This document shows, one piece after another, positions 51,601-63,893 of a stretch of DNA of 64,000 nucleotides. The notes under the pieces were generated by a model that was not told the DNA's origin, searched no databases, and was given only the letters and a program-made list of their open reading frames with translations. The position numbers and the translations under genes were made by a program. This stretch comes from Aristolochia californica (taxonomy: Eukaryota; Streptophyta; Magnoliopsida; Piperales; Aristolochiaceae): positions 13,088,748 through 13,152,747 of the forward strand of contig JARWKL010000006.1 in NCBI GenBank assembly GCA_029961685.1, read 5' to 3'. The first letter of the stretch is position 1, and every line of letters starts with the position of its first letter.

Positions 51601-53033
51601 CCAAAAAACCTGGTTTTTGCCTATTAAGAAAAAGCGGACCTAACAATCGTAGATCATCATAATTATTTTGATCGATTAATGATGTGTAACTACTATAATT
51701 TCTTAGAGAAATGACTTATGTTTTGAGAGTCAATACTCAGTTAAAAATTCCTCGCCTCCCCTTTTTCGATGATTGCAAAACCTAATATATTAAATACTAA
51801 AAAAGTTTACAATCCTTAAAAATCACAGATAATTTTTGGTATTATCACTCTTAGCATTTGTGCATTTCCATTTTGGATGTTCAATTTTTTTTCAAATACA
51901 AAGTTGAGTTTTCACTCTCCCATTTTTCTCGTAAACAAAAACATAAGGCAAAGGCATCACAACAAAATGAAAATTTTAGTGTTTATGTATGCAAAAAATT
52001 GAAAACTATAATAAATGTAGGTGAAGAAAATTATTTCATGCACTAAAAATGAACACCAAAGTTTTGTCATCCATATTTGGGAAATTCCATTAATAGCTTG
52101 GGGGAATTTTATCAGAAAGAGATTTGTAATTCATCCTAACATGTTTTAAATATAGATATGCATGCCTGAAACATCTTGAAGATACAAATGACCTAATGAT
52201 CCAAAAATTTCATGGAGTTGAAAAAATTAAATTCTCAAGTTAACGTGCAGTGGGATATTTACCAGAGCCAAACAACCCAATTTTTTCCTATTTACAAAAT
52301 GCGGACCTAACAATTATAGATCGTCGTAAATATTTTGATCGATTAATGATGTGTAATGGCTATAATTTTTGTTAGAAATGACATATGGTTTGGGAGTCAA
52401 CACTCAGTTCAAAATGCCTCGCCTCCCCTTCTCAAATGATTGCAAAACCTAATATATAAAAAAAAAAGAGTTTACAATCCCTAAAAGTTACAGATACTTT
52501 TTGGAATTATCTCTCTCTTCATTTGTTCATTTCCATTTTGGATGTTCAATTTTTTTTAAAATTCAAACTGGAGTTTGCACTCTCCCTTTTTTCTCGTAAA
52601 CAAAAAGATAAGGCAAATAGATCACAACAATTGAAAATTTTAGGGCTTATGTATGCAAAAATTTAAAACTTATAATAAATGTACGTGAAGAAAATTATTT
52701 CACACACTGAAAATGAACACCAAAGTTTTGGTTTCAATGTTTGTGAAATTCCACTGGTACAACCCCTAATTGCTCTGTTAAATTTTATATGAAAGATTTT
52801 TCTAATTGATCCTAACATGTTTTTAATATGGATTTGCGTGCATGCAACATGTTGAAAATGCAAATGACCAAATGATCCAAAAATTTCAAGAAGTAGAAAA
52901 AATTAAATTCTCAAGTTAACGTGCAGAGGGATATTTACTAGAGACAAACAACCCAGTTTTTGCCCATTAACAAAAAGTGGACCTAATAATTGTAAATATT
53001 TTCGTCGATTAATGATGTGTAACGGCTATAATT

Positions 53034-53332
53034 TCTAATAGCTTGGAGGAATTTTATAATAAAGAGATTTCTAGTTGATCCTAACATGTTTTAAATATGG
53101 ATAAGCATGCCTGAAATATTTTGAAGATGCAAATAACTTGATGATCCAAAAATTTTGAGTAGAAAAAGTTAAATTCTATAGTTAATGTGCGGTGGGATAT
53201 TTACCTGAGCCAAATAACCCAATTTTTGTCTATTTTCAAAAAGCGGACCGAACAATCATGGATTATCGTAAATGATTAGGTCGATTAATGATGTGTAACG
53301 ACTATAATTTTGTTAGAAATGACTTATGGTTT
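53034..53332. repeat. Rearranged satellite segment at the variant-domain border
   Basis: At 53033 the sequence jumps from GGCTATAATTT back to CTAATAGCTTGGAGG, out of normal order. About 300 bp later, at 53333, it jumps from TTATGGTTT to CAATTTTTTTTCAAATCC, skipping the C-tract and the anchor box. The segment carries GGATAAGCATGCCTGAAATATTTTGAAGA, split here only for description, whose features recur in the unit near 54940. It is therefore a fragment of the right-hand type-A array joined to the end of the variant domain. Confidence 0.82.
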
Positions 53333-55858
53333 CAATTTTTTTTCAAATCCAAACTTGAGTTTTCACTCTCCATTTTTTCTCGTAAACAAAAAGATAAGGC
53401 AAATAGATCTCAAAAAAATGAAAATTTTTAAGTTTATGTATGCAAAAAATTAAAACTATAATAAATGTACGTGAAGGAAATTATTTCTCACACTAAAAAT
53501 GAACCCCAAAGTTGTTTTATCCATGTTTTGGAAATTCCACTAGTACAACCCCTAATAGCTCGGTGAAATTTTATAAGAAAAAGATTTCTAATTGATCCTA
53601 ACATGTTTTAAATGTGGATATGCATGCCGGAAACATGTTGAAGATGCAAATGACCTATTGATCCAAAAATTTCAAGAAGTATAAAAAATTAAATTTTCAA
53701 GTTAACTTGCGGTGGGATGTTGACCAGAGCCAAACAACAACCATAGATCAATGTAAATGTTTTGAAAGATTAATTATGTGTAACGACTGTAATATTTGTT
53801 AGAAATGACTTATGGTTTGGGAGTCAACACTTACTTCAAAAATGTCTCGCCCCCTTTTTCTGACGATTGCAAAACCTAGTATATAAAAAACTAAAAGAGT
53901 TTACAAGCCTTAAAAATCATTGATATAATTTGGAATTATCTCTCTCATGATATATACATTTCCATTTTGGATGTGCAATGTTTTTTCAAATCCAAACCTC
54001 TGTTTTCTCTCTCCCATTTTTCTCGTAAAGAAAACGATAAGGCAAATAGAACACAACACAATGAAAATTTTAGAGTTGATGTATGCAAAAAATTGAAAAC
54101 TATAATAAATGTAAGTGAAGAAAATTATTTCACGCACTAAAAATGAACACCAAAGTTTTGTTATCCATGTTGGGAAATTCCACAAGTACAACCCCTAATA
54201 ACGTTGTGGAATTTTATAAGAAAAAAATTTCTAATTGATCCTAACATGTTTTAAATATGGATATGCATGCCTGGAACATGTTGAAGATGCAAATGACCTA
54301 ATGATCCAAAATTTTCGAGTACAAAAACTTAAATTCTCAAGTGAACATGCGGTGGGATATTTACTAGAGCCAAACAACCCAGTTTTTGCCTATTTACAAA
54401 GAGCAGAGCTAACAATTACATATCATCTTAAATGTTTTGATCGATTAATTATGTTTAACGGCTATAATTTTTATTAGAAATGACTTATGGTTTGGGAGTC
54501 AACACTCTGTTAAAAAAGCCTCCCCCCCCCTTTTCCAATGATTGAAAAACCTAATATCTAAAAAATTAAAAGAGGTTACAATCCTTAAAAATCACAGATA
54601 CTTTTTTGAATTATCTCTCTCAGCATTTGTGCATTTCCATTTTTGATGTTCAATTTTTTTTCAAATCCAAACTTGAGTTTTCACACTCCCATTTTTCTCA
54701 TAAACAAAAAGATAAGTCAAAAAGATCAAAACAAAATGAAAATTTAAGAGTTTATGTATGAAAAAAAATTGAAAACTATAATGAATGTACGTGAAGAAAA
54801 TTATTTCACGCACCAAAAATGAACACCAAAGTTTTATTATCCATATTTGGGAAATTCCACTAGTACAAATCCTAATAGCTTGGTGGAATTTTATAAGAAA
54901 GAGATTTCTAATTGATCCTAACATGTTTTAAATATGGATAAGCATGCCTGAAATATTTTGAAGACGCAAATGACTTGATGATCCAAAAATATCAAGTAGA
55001 AAAAATTAAATTCTCAAGTTAACGTGCGGTGGGATATTTACCAGACCCAAACAACCCACTTTTTCATGTTTACAAATAGAGGACCTAACAATCATAGATC
55101 ATTGTAAATGATTTGATCGATTAATGAGGTGTAACGGCTATAATTTTTGTTAGAAATGAATTATGGTTTTGGAGTCAACACTTAGTTAAAAATACCTCGC
55201 CCCACACCCCCCCACCCCTCCCCCCCTTTTACGATGATTGCAAAACCTTATATATAAAAAACTAAAAGAGTTTAAAATCCTTAAAAATCTTAGAGAGTTA
55301 CTGGAATTATGTCTCTCAGAATTTGTGCATTTCCATTTTGGATGTTCAATTTTTTTTCAAATCCAAACTTGAGTTGTCACTCTCCCAATTTTCTCTTAAA
55401 TGAAAAGATTCAGCAAATTGATAACAAGAAAATGAAAATTTTAGAGTTTATGTATGCAAAAAATTAAAAACTATGATAAATATAAGTGAAGAAAATTATT
55501 TCACGCACTAAAAATGAACACCAAAGTTTTGTTATCCATGTTTGGGAAATTCCACTAGTACAACCCCTAATAGCTTGGTGGAATTTTATAATAAGAGATT
55601 TCTAATTGATCCTAACATGTTTTAAATATGGATATGCATGCCTGAAACATGTTGAAGATGCAAATGACCTAATGATCCAAAAATTTTGAGTAGAGAAAAT
55701 TAAATTCTCAAGTTAACGTGCGGAGGGATATTTACCAAAGCCAAACAACCCAGTTTTTCCCTATTTACAAAAAGAGAACCTAACCATCATAGATCGTCGT
55801 AAATGTTTTGATCGATTAATGATGAGTAACGACTATAATTTTTTTTAGAAATGAATTA
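53333..55858. repeat. ~675-bp satellite array, block between rearrangement and copia insertion
   Basis: Type-A units with anchors near 53969, 54648 and 55340; the first partial unit lacks its anchor. A shortened stretch lies near 53738, where about 45 bp is missing (CCAAACAACAACCATAGATC). A C-rich tract lies at 55201-55227. The block stops at TGAATTA just before the copia LTR. Confidence 0.9.
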
Positions 55859-56250
55859 TGTTGAATTTATGGAAAACTGAAATACTTCATTGAGATCGAT
55901 AACTTGTTGTAATTGGAGTACATGAACCTCTATTCATAATAGAGGAAGGTAGTAGAGTCCAATTACAATAAAACTACCCTTGTCCCAATTACACCCAAAC
56001 TCTAACACTTAAGGTAAGTCCTAACATAATTAGGTAATTCAATATTGATAAAAAACAAACATAACTCAAAGTAAAACTCTTCTTGGTCGTGACCCTAAGA
56101 TAAAGATACTTTTTGAGTCCTTCTTGATCTTCCAATCGATGTGATAAGGAAGCCAGCTCATGGTAATCATTGTGGTTTCTACTTCTTAAGGGCTTGGGCC
56201 CATCTTGTGGGCCTTCCTTGGCCGTGTGGGCTTGAGCTTATCTTCTAACA
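55859..56250 (-). mobile_element. Ty1/copia-type 3' LTR
   Basis: 392 bp with TG (55859) and CA (56250) ends: TGTTGAATTTATGGAAAAC on the left and TTATCTTCTAACA on the right (plus strand). Read on the minus strand it begins TGTTAGAAGATAAGCTC, directly after a G-rich polypurine tract. That is the arrangement at a copia-type 3' LTR. It contains no satellite sequence and is richer in GC. A near-palindrome GGGCTTGGGCCCATC lies around 56190. The assignment to copia rests on polypurine-tract and LTR-start style only, as no coding region remains. Confidence 0.75.
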
Positions 56251-56269
56251 CTCCCCCTCAAGCTGGGGG
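56251..56269 (-). promoter_or_regulatory. Copia polypurine tract
   Basis: The minus strand reads CCCCCAGCTTGAGGGGGAG, ending exactly at the LTR border. A GAGGGGGAG run followed by TGTTAGA is typical of plant copia elements. Confidence 0.78.
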
Positions 56270-56425
56270 TGAGAGAACAACATGAACTCCCACCTTGCTG
56301 CAAATGATGTATATAATATTTTTTTACTAAAATGGCATATCTTCCAATATGCCTTCATCTTCCAATACTCCCCCTCACGTTGTTGCGTCCTTCATTGAGG
56401 CCCTGCGGCATTATAAAGTGAGAGT
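56270..56425 (-). mobile_element. Copia internal remnant with a second polypurine-like site
   Basis: Non-satellite DNA between the polypurine tract and the 58-bp repeats. Near 56368-56378 the minus strand again shows GTGAGGGGGAGTATTGGAAG, which resembles another polypurine tract plus LTR start. A second, nested or rearranged LTR fragment is possible. No coding domain is visible. Confidence 0.55.
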
Positions 56426-56680
56426 AAAATAATTTTCATCTTTTTGACAACGATGAAGTTCCTCCATCGTGGACTCCCAACAACAAATAATTTTCATCTT
56501 TTTGACAGGGATGAAGTTCCTCCGTCATGTACTTCCAACCACAAATAATTTTCATCTTTTTGACGGGGATGAAGTTCCTCCATCGTGGACTCCCAACCAC
56601 AAATAATTTTCATCTTTTTGACAAGGATGAAGTTCTTCCATCGTGGACTTCCAACCACAAACAATTTTGATCTTTTTGAT
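56426..56680. repeat. 58-bp tandem repeat (about 4.4 copies)
   Basis: The start of AATTTTCATCTTTTTGAC recurs at 56431, 56489, 56547 and 56605, and as AATTTTGATCTTTTTGAT at 56663, always 58 bp apart. Each copy continues with GATGAAGTTCCTCCATCGTG and a CCAACCACAAA end. The period is not a multiple of 3, so it is not a coding repeat. It ends abruptly where satellite resumes at 56681, so the element is truncated here. Confidence 0.88.
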
Positions 56681-59128
56681 AAGTGAAGAAAATTATTTCA
56701 CACACTAAAAATAAACAACAAAGTTTTGTTATCCATGTTTGGGTAATTCCACTTGTACAATCCCTAATTGCTTGGTGGAATTTTGTAAGAAAGAGATTTC
56801 TAATTGATCCTAACATGTTTTAAATATGGATATGCATGCCTAAAACATGTTGAAGATGCAAATGACCTAATGATTCAAAATTTCAAGGACTAGAAAAAAT
56901 TAAATTCTCAAGTTAATGTGTGTTGGGATATTTACCAGAGCCAAACTACCCAGTTTTTGCCTATTTACATAAAGCAGTCCTAACAATCATAGATCATCGT
57001 AAATGTTTTGATCGATTAATAATGTAATGGCTATAATTTTTTTAGAAATGACTTATTTTTTGGGAGACAACACTCAGTCAAAAATGCCTCACCCTCCCCC
57101 CCCTTTTCTGATGATAGTAAAACCTAATATATAAAAAACTAAAAGAGTTTACAATCCTTAAAAATCACATATTCTTTTTGGAATTATCTCTCTCAGCATT
57201 TGTGCATCTTCTTTTTGGATTTTCAATTTTTTTTTCAAATCCAAACTTGAGTTTTCACTCTCCCATTTTTCTCATAAACAAAAAGATAAGGCAAATATGT
57301 CACAACAAAATACAAATTTTAGAGTTTATGTATGCAAAAAATTTTAAACTATAAAAAATGTTAGTGAAGAAAATTATTTCACGCACTAAAAATGAACACC
57401 AAAGTTTTGTTATCCATGTTTGGGAAATTCCTCTAGTACAACCCTATGAGCTTGGTGGAAATTTATAAGAAAGATATTTCTAATTGATCTTAACATGTTT
57501 TAAATATGGATATGCATTCCTATAACATGTTGAAGATGCCAATGACCTAATGATCCAAAAAATTCAAGGACTAGAAAAAATTAAATTCTGAAGTTAGCGT
57601 GCGGAGGGATATTTACCAGAGTCAAACGATCCAGTTTTTGCCTACTTACAAAATGTGTACCTAACAATCATAGATCATCATCATAAATGTTGTGATCGAT
57701 TCATGATGTGTAACGGCTATAATTTTTGTTAGAAATGACATATGGTTTGGGAGTCAATACTCAGTTAAAAATGTCACGCCCCTCCTTTTCCGATAATTGC
57801 AAAACCTAATATATAAAAAATTAAAGAGTTTACATTCCTTAAAATTCATAGATACTTTTAGGAATCATCTCTCTCAACATTTGAGCATTTCCATTTTGGA
57901 TGTTCAATTTTTTTTAAATTCAAACTTGAGTTTTCACTCTCCTATTTTTCTAGTAAACAAAAAGATGAGGCAAATAGATAACAGCTAAATGAAAATTTTA
58001 GAGTTCATGTATGAAAAAAATTGAAAACTATAATAAATATAAGTGAAGAAAATTATTTCACACACTCAAAATGAACAAAAATTTTGCTATCCATGTTGGA
58101 GAAATTCCACTACTACAACCTCTAATAGCTTAGTGGAATATTATAACAAAGAGATTTCTAATTGATCCTAACATGTTTTAAATATTGATATTCATGATTG
58201 AAACATGTTTAAGATGCAAATGACCTAATGATCCACAAATTTCAAGGAGTAGAAAAAATTAAATTCTCAAGTAAACGTGCAGTGGGATATTTACCAGTGC
58301 CAAACAACCCAAATTTTTCCTATTTACAAAAAGCGGACCTAACAATCATAGATCAACGTAAATGTTTTGATCGATTAATGATGTGTAACGGTTTTAATTT
58401 TTGTTATAAATGACTTTTGATTTGGGAGTCAACACTCAGTTAAAAATGCCTCACCCCCCCTTTTACGATTATTGAAAAACCTAATATATAAAAAACTAAA
58501 AGTGTTTACAATCCATAAAAATCACAGAATCTTTTTGGAAATATCTCTCTCAGCAGTTGTGCATTTCCAATTTGGATAATAATTTTTTTCTAATCCAAAC
58601 TTGTGTTTTCACTCTCCCATTTCCCTCATAAATAAAAAGATAAGGCAACTAGATCTCAAAAAAAATGAAAATTTTAGAGTTTATGTATGCAAAAAATTGA
58701 AAATTATAATAACTTTAACAGAAGAAAAGTATTTCACGTACTAAAAATGAACACCAAAGTTTCTTATCCATGTTTGAGAAATTCCACTAGTACAACCCCT
58801 AAGAGCTTGGTGGTATTTTATAAGAAAGAGTTTTCTAATTGATCCTAACATGTTTTAAATATGGATATGCATTCTTGAAACATGTTGAAGATGCAAATGA
58901 CCCAATGATCCAAAAATTCCAGGGAATAGAAAAAATTGAATTCACAAGTTAACGTGCATTGGGATATTTACCAGAGTCAAACAATCCAGTTTTTGCCTAT
59001 TTACAAAAAGTGGACCTAATAATCATGGATCATCGTAAATGTTTTGATTGATTTAAGATGTGTAATGGCTATAATTTTTGTTAGAAATAACTTATGGTTT
59101 GGGAGTCAATACTCAGTTAAAAATGCAA

Positions 59129-59150
59129 CCCCCCCCCCCCCCCCCCCCCC
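59129..59150. repeat. Expanded satellite C-tract (22 C)
   Basis: AAATGCAA followed by a pure C-run and TCCTTATTTTCCGATG. Confidence 0.9.
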
Positions 59151-59833
59151 TCCTTATTTTCCGATGACTGAAAAACCTAATATATAAAAAATTAAAGAGT
59201 TTACAATCCTCAAAAATCACTTATACATTTTCAAATTATCTCTCTCAGTATTTGTGCATTACCATTTTGGATTTTCAATTTTTTTTCTAATCCAAACTTC
59301 TGTTTTCACTCTCCCATTTTTCGCATAAACAAAAAGAAAAGGAGAATAGATCAAAACAAAATGAAAATTTTAGAGTTTATGTATGCAAAAAATTTAAAAC
59401 TAAAATAAATTTAAGAGAAGAAAATTGTTTTAAGAACTTAAAATGAACACCAAAGTTTTGTTATCTATGTTTGAGAAATTCCACTAGTACAACCCCTAAT
59501 AGCTTAGTGGAATTTTATAAGAAAGAGGTTACTAATTGATCCTAACTTGTTTTGAATATGGATATGCATGCCTGAAACATGTTGAAGATGAAAAAAACCT
59601 AATCATCCAAAAAATTCAAGGAGTAGAAAAAATTTAACTCTCAAATTAACGTGCGGTGGGATATTTACCAGAGCCAAACAACCAAGTTTTTGCCTATTTA
59701 CAAAAAGTGGACCTAACAACCATAGATCATTATAAATGTTTTGATCGATTAGTGATGTGTAACGGCTATAATTTTTGTTAGAAATGACTTATGGTTTGGG
59801 AGTCGACACTCAGTTAAAAAAGAATCGCCGCCA

Positions 59834-59859
59834 CCCCCCCTCCCCCCCCCCCCCCCCCC
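59834..59859. repeat. Expanded satellite C-tract
   Basis: Seven C, one T, then 18 C, in the standard slot of the next unit after the 59129 tract. Confidence 0.9.
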
Positions 59860-61212
59860 TTTTCTGATAATTGCAAAACCTAATATATAAAAAACTAAAA
59901 GAGTTTACAAACCTTTAATATCACAGATACTTTTATGAATTATGTCTCTCAGCATTTGTTCATTACTATTTTGGATGTTCAATATTTTTTCAAATCCAAA
60001 CTTGATTTTTCACTCTCCGATTTTTTTGGTAAACAAAAAGATAAGGCAAATAAATCACTACAAAATGCAAATTTTAGAGTTTATGTATGCAAAACATGGA
60101 AAAATGTAATAAATATAAGTGAGGAAAATTATTTCACACACTAAAACTGAACACCAAAGTTTTGTTATCCTTGTTTGGGAAATTCCACTAGTACAAGCCC
60201 CATGAGCTTGGTGGAATTTTGTAAAAAAGAGATTTGTAATTAATCCTAACATGTTTTCAATATGGATATGCATGCATGTAACATGTTGAAGATGCAAATG
60301 ATCCAATCATCAGAAAATTTCAAAGAGAAGAAAAAATTAAATTTTCAAGTTAACATGAGGTCGGTTATTTACTTGAGCCAAACAACACAGTTTTTGCCTA
60401 TTTACAAAAAGCGGACCTAACAATCGTAGATCATCGTAAAATTTTGGATCAATTAATGATGTGTAATGGCTATAATTTTTGTTATAAATGAATTATTGTT
60501 TGGGAGTCAACACTCAGTTAAAAATACAATTCATCCCCCCCCCCCCTTTTCTGTTGATAGAAAAACCTAATATATAAAAAACTAAAAGAGTTTACAATCC
60601 TTAAAAATCACAGATACTTTTTGGAATTAACTCTCTCAGCATTTGTGCATTTCCATTTTGGATGTTCAATTTTTTTTCAAATCCAAACTTGAATTTTAAC
60701 CCTCCCATTTTTCTCGTAAACAAAAAGATAAGGCAAATAGATCACAAGAAAATGAAAATTTTAGAGTTTATCTTGGCAAAAAATTGAAAACTATAATAAA
60801 TGTACATGAAGAAAATTACTTCATGCACTATAAATGAACACCAAAGTTTTGTTATCCATGTTTGGGAAATTCCACCAGTACAACCCTTAATAGCTTGGTG
60901 GAATTTATAAGAAAGAGATTTTTAATTGATCCTAACATGTTTTAACTATGGTTATGCATGCTTGAAACCTATTGAAGATGCAAATGACCTAATTATCCAA
61001 AATTTTCAAGGTGTAGAAAAAATTAAATTCTCAAGTTAAAGTGTTGTCGGATGTTTACCAGAGCCAAACAACCCCGTTTTCCCCTTTTTACAAAAAGCGG
61101 ACCTAATAATCATAGATCATCATAAATGTTTTGATCGATTAATTATGTGAAATGGCGATACTTTTTGTTAGAAATGACTTATGGTTTGGGAGTCAACACT
61201 CAGTTTTAAAAG

Positions 61213-61243
61213 CCTCCTCCCCTCCCCCACCCCTCCCCCCCCC
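61213..61243. repeat. Complex C-rich tract
   Basis: C-runs broken by T and A in the C-tract slot, followed by AATCCTTTCTGATGATTGC. Confidence 0.85.
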
Positions 61244-61356
61244 AATCCTTTCTGATGATTGCAAGACCTAATGTATAGAAAAAAAATAATTTACAATTCT
61301 TAAAAATCATAGATTCTTTTTGGAATTATCTCTCAGCATTTGTGCATTTCTATTTT

Positions 61357-61939
61357 GGCTGATCAATTTTTTTTCTAATCAAAACTTGAGTCTTCACTCT
61401 CCCATTTTTCTCGTAAACAAATAGATAAGGCAAATAGATCACAACAAAATGAAAATTTTAGAGTTTATGTATGCAAAAAAATTTAAACTATAATTAATGT
61501 AAGTGAAGAAAATTATTTAACTCAACAAAAATAAACACCAAAGTTTTGTTATCAATGTTTGGGATATTCCACTAGTACAACCCCTAAGAGCTTCGTGGAA
61601 TTTTATAAGAAAGAGATTTCTAATTGATCCTAACATGTTTTAAATATGGATATGCATTCCTGAAACATGTTTAAGATGCAAATGACCTAATGATCCAAAA
61701 ATTTTGAGTATAATAAATTAAATTCTCAAGTTAGCATGCGGTGGGATATTTACCAGAGTCAAACAATACAGTTTTTGCCTATTTACAAAAATCGGACCTA
61801 ATAATAATATATCCTCGTAAATTTTTTGATCGATTAATGATGTTTAACAGCTATAATTTTTTTCATAAATGACAATGGTTTGGCAGTCAATACTCAGTTA
61901 AAAATGCCACCTCTCTCAACATTTGTGCATTACCATTTT
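61357..61939. repeat. Satellite unit with internal deletion
   Basis: 583 bp. Near 61910 AAAAATGCC is joined to ACCTCTCTCAACATTTG. It loses the C-tract, the CAAAACCTAATATATAAA block and the region up to TTATCTCTCTC, about 95 bp. Confidence 0.86.
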
Positions 61940-63893
61940 GGATGTTCAATTTTTTTTCAAATCCAAACTTGAGTTTTCACTATCCCGTTTTTCTTGTAAA
62001 CTAAATGATAAGACAAATAGATCACAAGAAAAAGAATTTTTAAAATTTATGCTTGCAAAAAGTTTAAAACTATAATAAATGTAAGTGAAGAAAATTATTT
62101 CAAGCACTAAAAATGAACATCAAAGTTTTTTTTTTCATGTTTGGAAAATTCCACTAGTACAACCCCTAATAGCTTGGTGGAATTTTATATGAAAGAGATT
62201 TCTAATTGATCCTAACATGTTTTAAATATGGATATGCATGCTTGAAATATGTTGATGATGCAAATGATTTAATAATCCAAAAATTTCATGGAGAATAAAA
62301 AATTAAATTCTCAAGTTAACATGCAATGGGATATTTACCAGAGCGAAACAACCCACTTTTTTTCTATTTTACAAAAAACGGACCTAACAATCATAGATCA
62401 TCATTAATTTTTTGATCGATTAATGTTGTGTAAGGGCGTTAGAAATGACTTCTGGTTTGGGAGTTGACTCAGTTAAAGATGCCAAACACACCCCCTCTCG
62501 TTTTCAATGATTGCAAAACCTAATTTACAAAAAAAAAAATTGTTTACAATCCTTAAAAATCAAAGGTACTTTTTGGAATTATCTCTCTCAGCATTTGTGC
62601 ATTTCCATTTTGGATGTTCAATTTTTTTTCAAATCCAAACTTGAGTTTTTGCACTCCCATTTTTCTCGAAAACATAAAGATAAGGCAAATAGATCACAAC
62701 AAAATTAAAATTTTAGAGTTCATGTATGCAAAAACTTGAAAAGTATAATAAATGTAAGTGAAGAAAATTATTTCACGCACTAAAAATGAACACCAAAGTT
62801 TTGTTACCATGTTTGGGAAATTTCACTAGTACAACCCCTAAAAGCTTGGTGCAATTTCATAAGAAAGAGATTTCTAATTGATCCTAACATGTTTTAAAAA
62901 TGGATATGCATGCCTGAAACATGTTGAAAATCCAAATGACCTAGTGATCCATAAATTTTGAGTAGAAAAAAACAAATTCGCAAGTTAACGTGCGGTGGGA
63001 TATTTACAGGAGCCAAACAACCCACTTTTTGCCTATTTTACAAAAAGTGGACCTAACAATCATAGATCATCGTAAATGTTTTGATATATTAATGATGTGT
63101 AATGGCTATAATTTTTGTTAGAAAAGATTTACGGTTTGGGAGTTAACACTCAGTTAAAAATGCCTCGCCTCCTCTTTTTCAATGATTGCAAAACCTAATA
63201 TATAAGATACTAAAAGAGTTTACAATCCATAAAAATCACATATAATTTTTGGAATGATCTCTCTCAGCATTTGTGCATTTCCATTTTGGATGTTCAATTA
63301 TTTTTTAAATCCAAACGTGAGTTTTCATCTCCCATTTTTCTCGTAAACAAAAAGATATGGCAAATATATCACAACAAAATAAAAATTTTAGAATTTATGT
63401 TTGCAAAAAATTTAAAACTATAATAAATGTACGTGAATAAAATTATTTCACGCACTAAAAGTGAACAGCAAATTTTTTTATCCATGTTTGGGAAATTCCA
63501 CTAGTACAAGCCCTAAATGCTTGGTGGAATTTTATAAGAAAGAGATTTTTAATTGATCCTAACTTGTTTTAAATTTTGATATGCATGCCTGAAACATGTT
63601 GAAGATCCAAATGACCCAATAATCCAAAAAATTCAAGGAGTACAAAAAATTAAATTTTCAAGTTAACGTGCGGTAGGATATTATTAACCAGTGCCAAACA
63701 ATCCAGTTTTTGCCAATTTACAAAAATTGGACCTAACAATCATAGATCATCATAAATGTTTTGATCAATTAATGATGTGTAACAGTTATAATTTTTTTTA
63801 GAAATGACTTATGGTTTGGATGTCATCACAAGCCTTAAAAATCACAGATACTTTTTGGAATTAACTCTCTCAGCATTTTTGCATTTCCATTTT

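Larger units (their letters stand above)
42431..53033. repeat. Satellite variant domain, second series (block copy of ~31.0-40.3 kb)
   Basis: Anchors near 42485, 43092, 43771, 44469, 45150, 45808, 46494, 47172, 47846, 48525, 49203, 49858, 50538, 51199, 51875 and 52540. Unit by unit this mirrors the first series. Pairs sharing private variants: 32389/43771, 33073/44469, 33750/45808, 34304/47846, 34985/48525, 35664/49203, 36338/49858, 38384/51199, 39086/51875, 39758/52540. The unit at 50538 begins like 37018 and ends like 37695, as if one unit was lost by unequal exchange. The final unit is cut at 53033. Confidence 0.8.
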
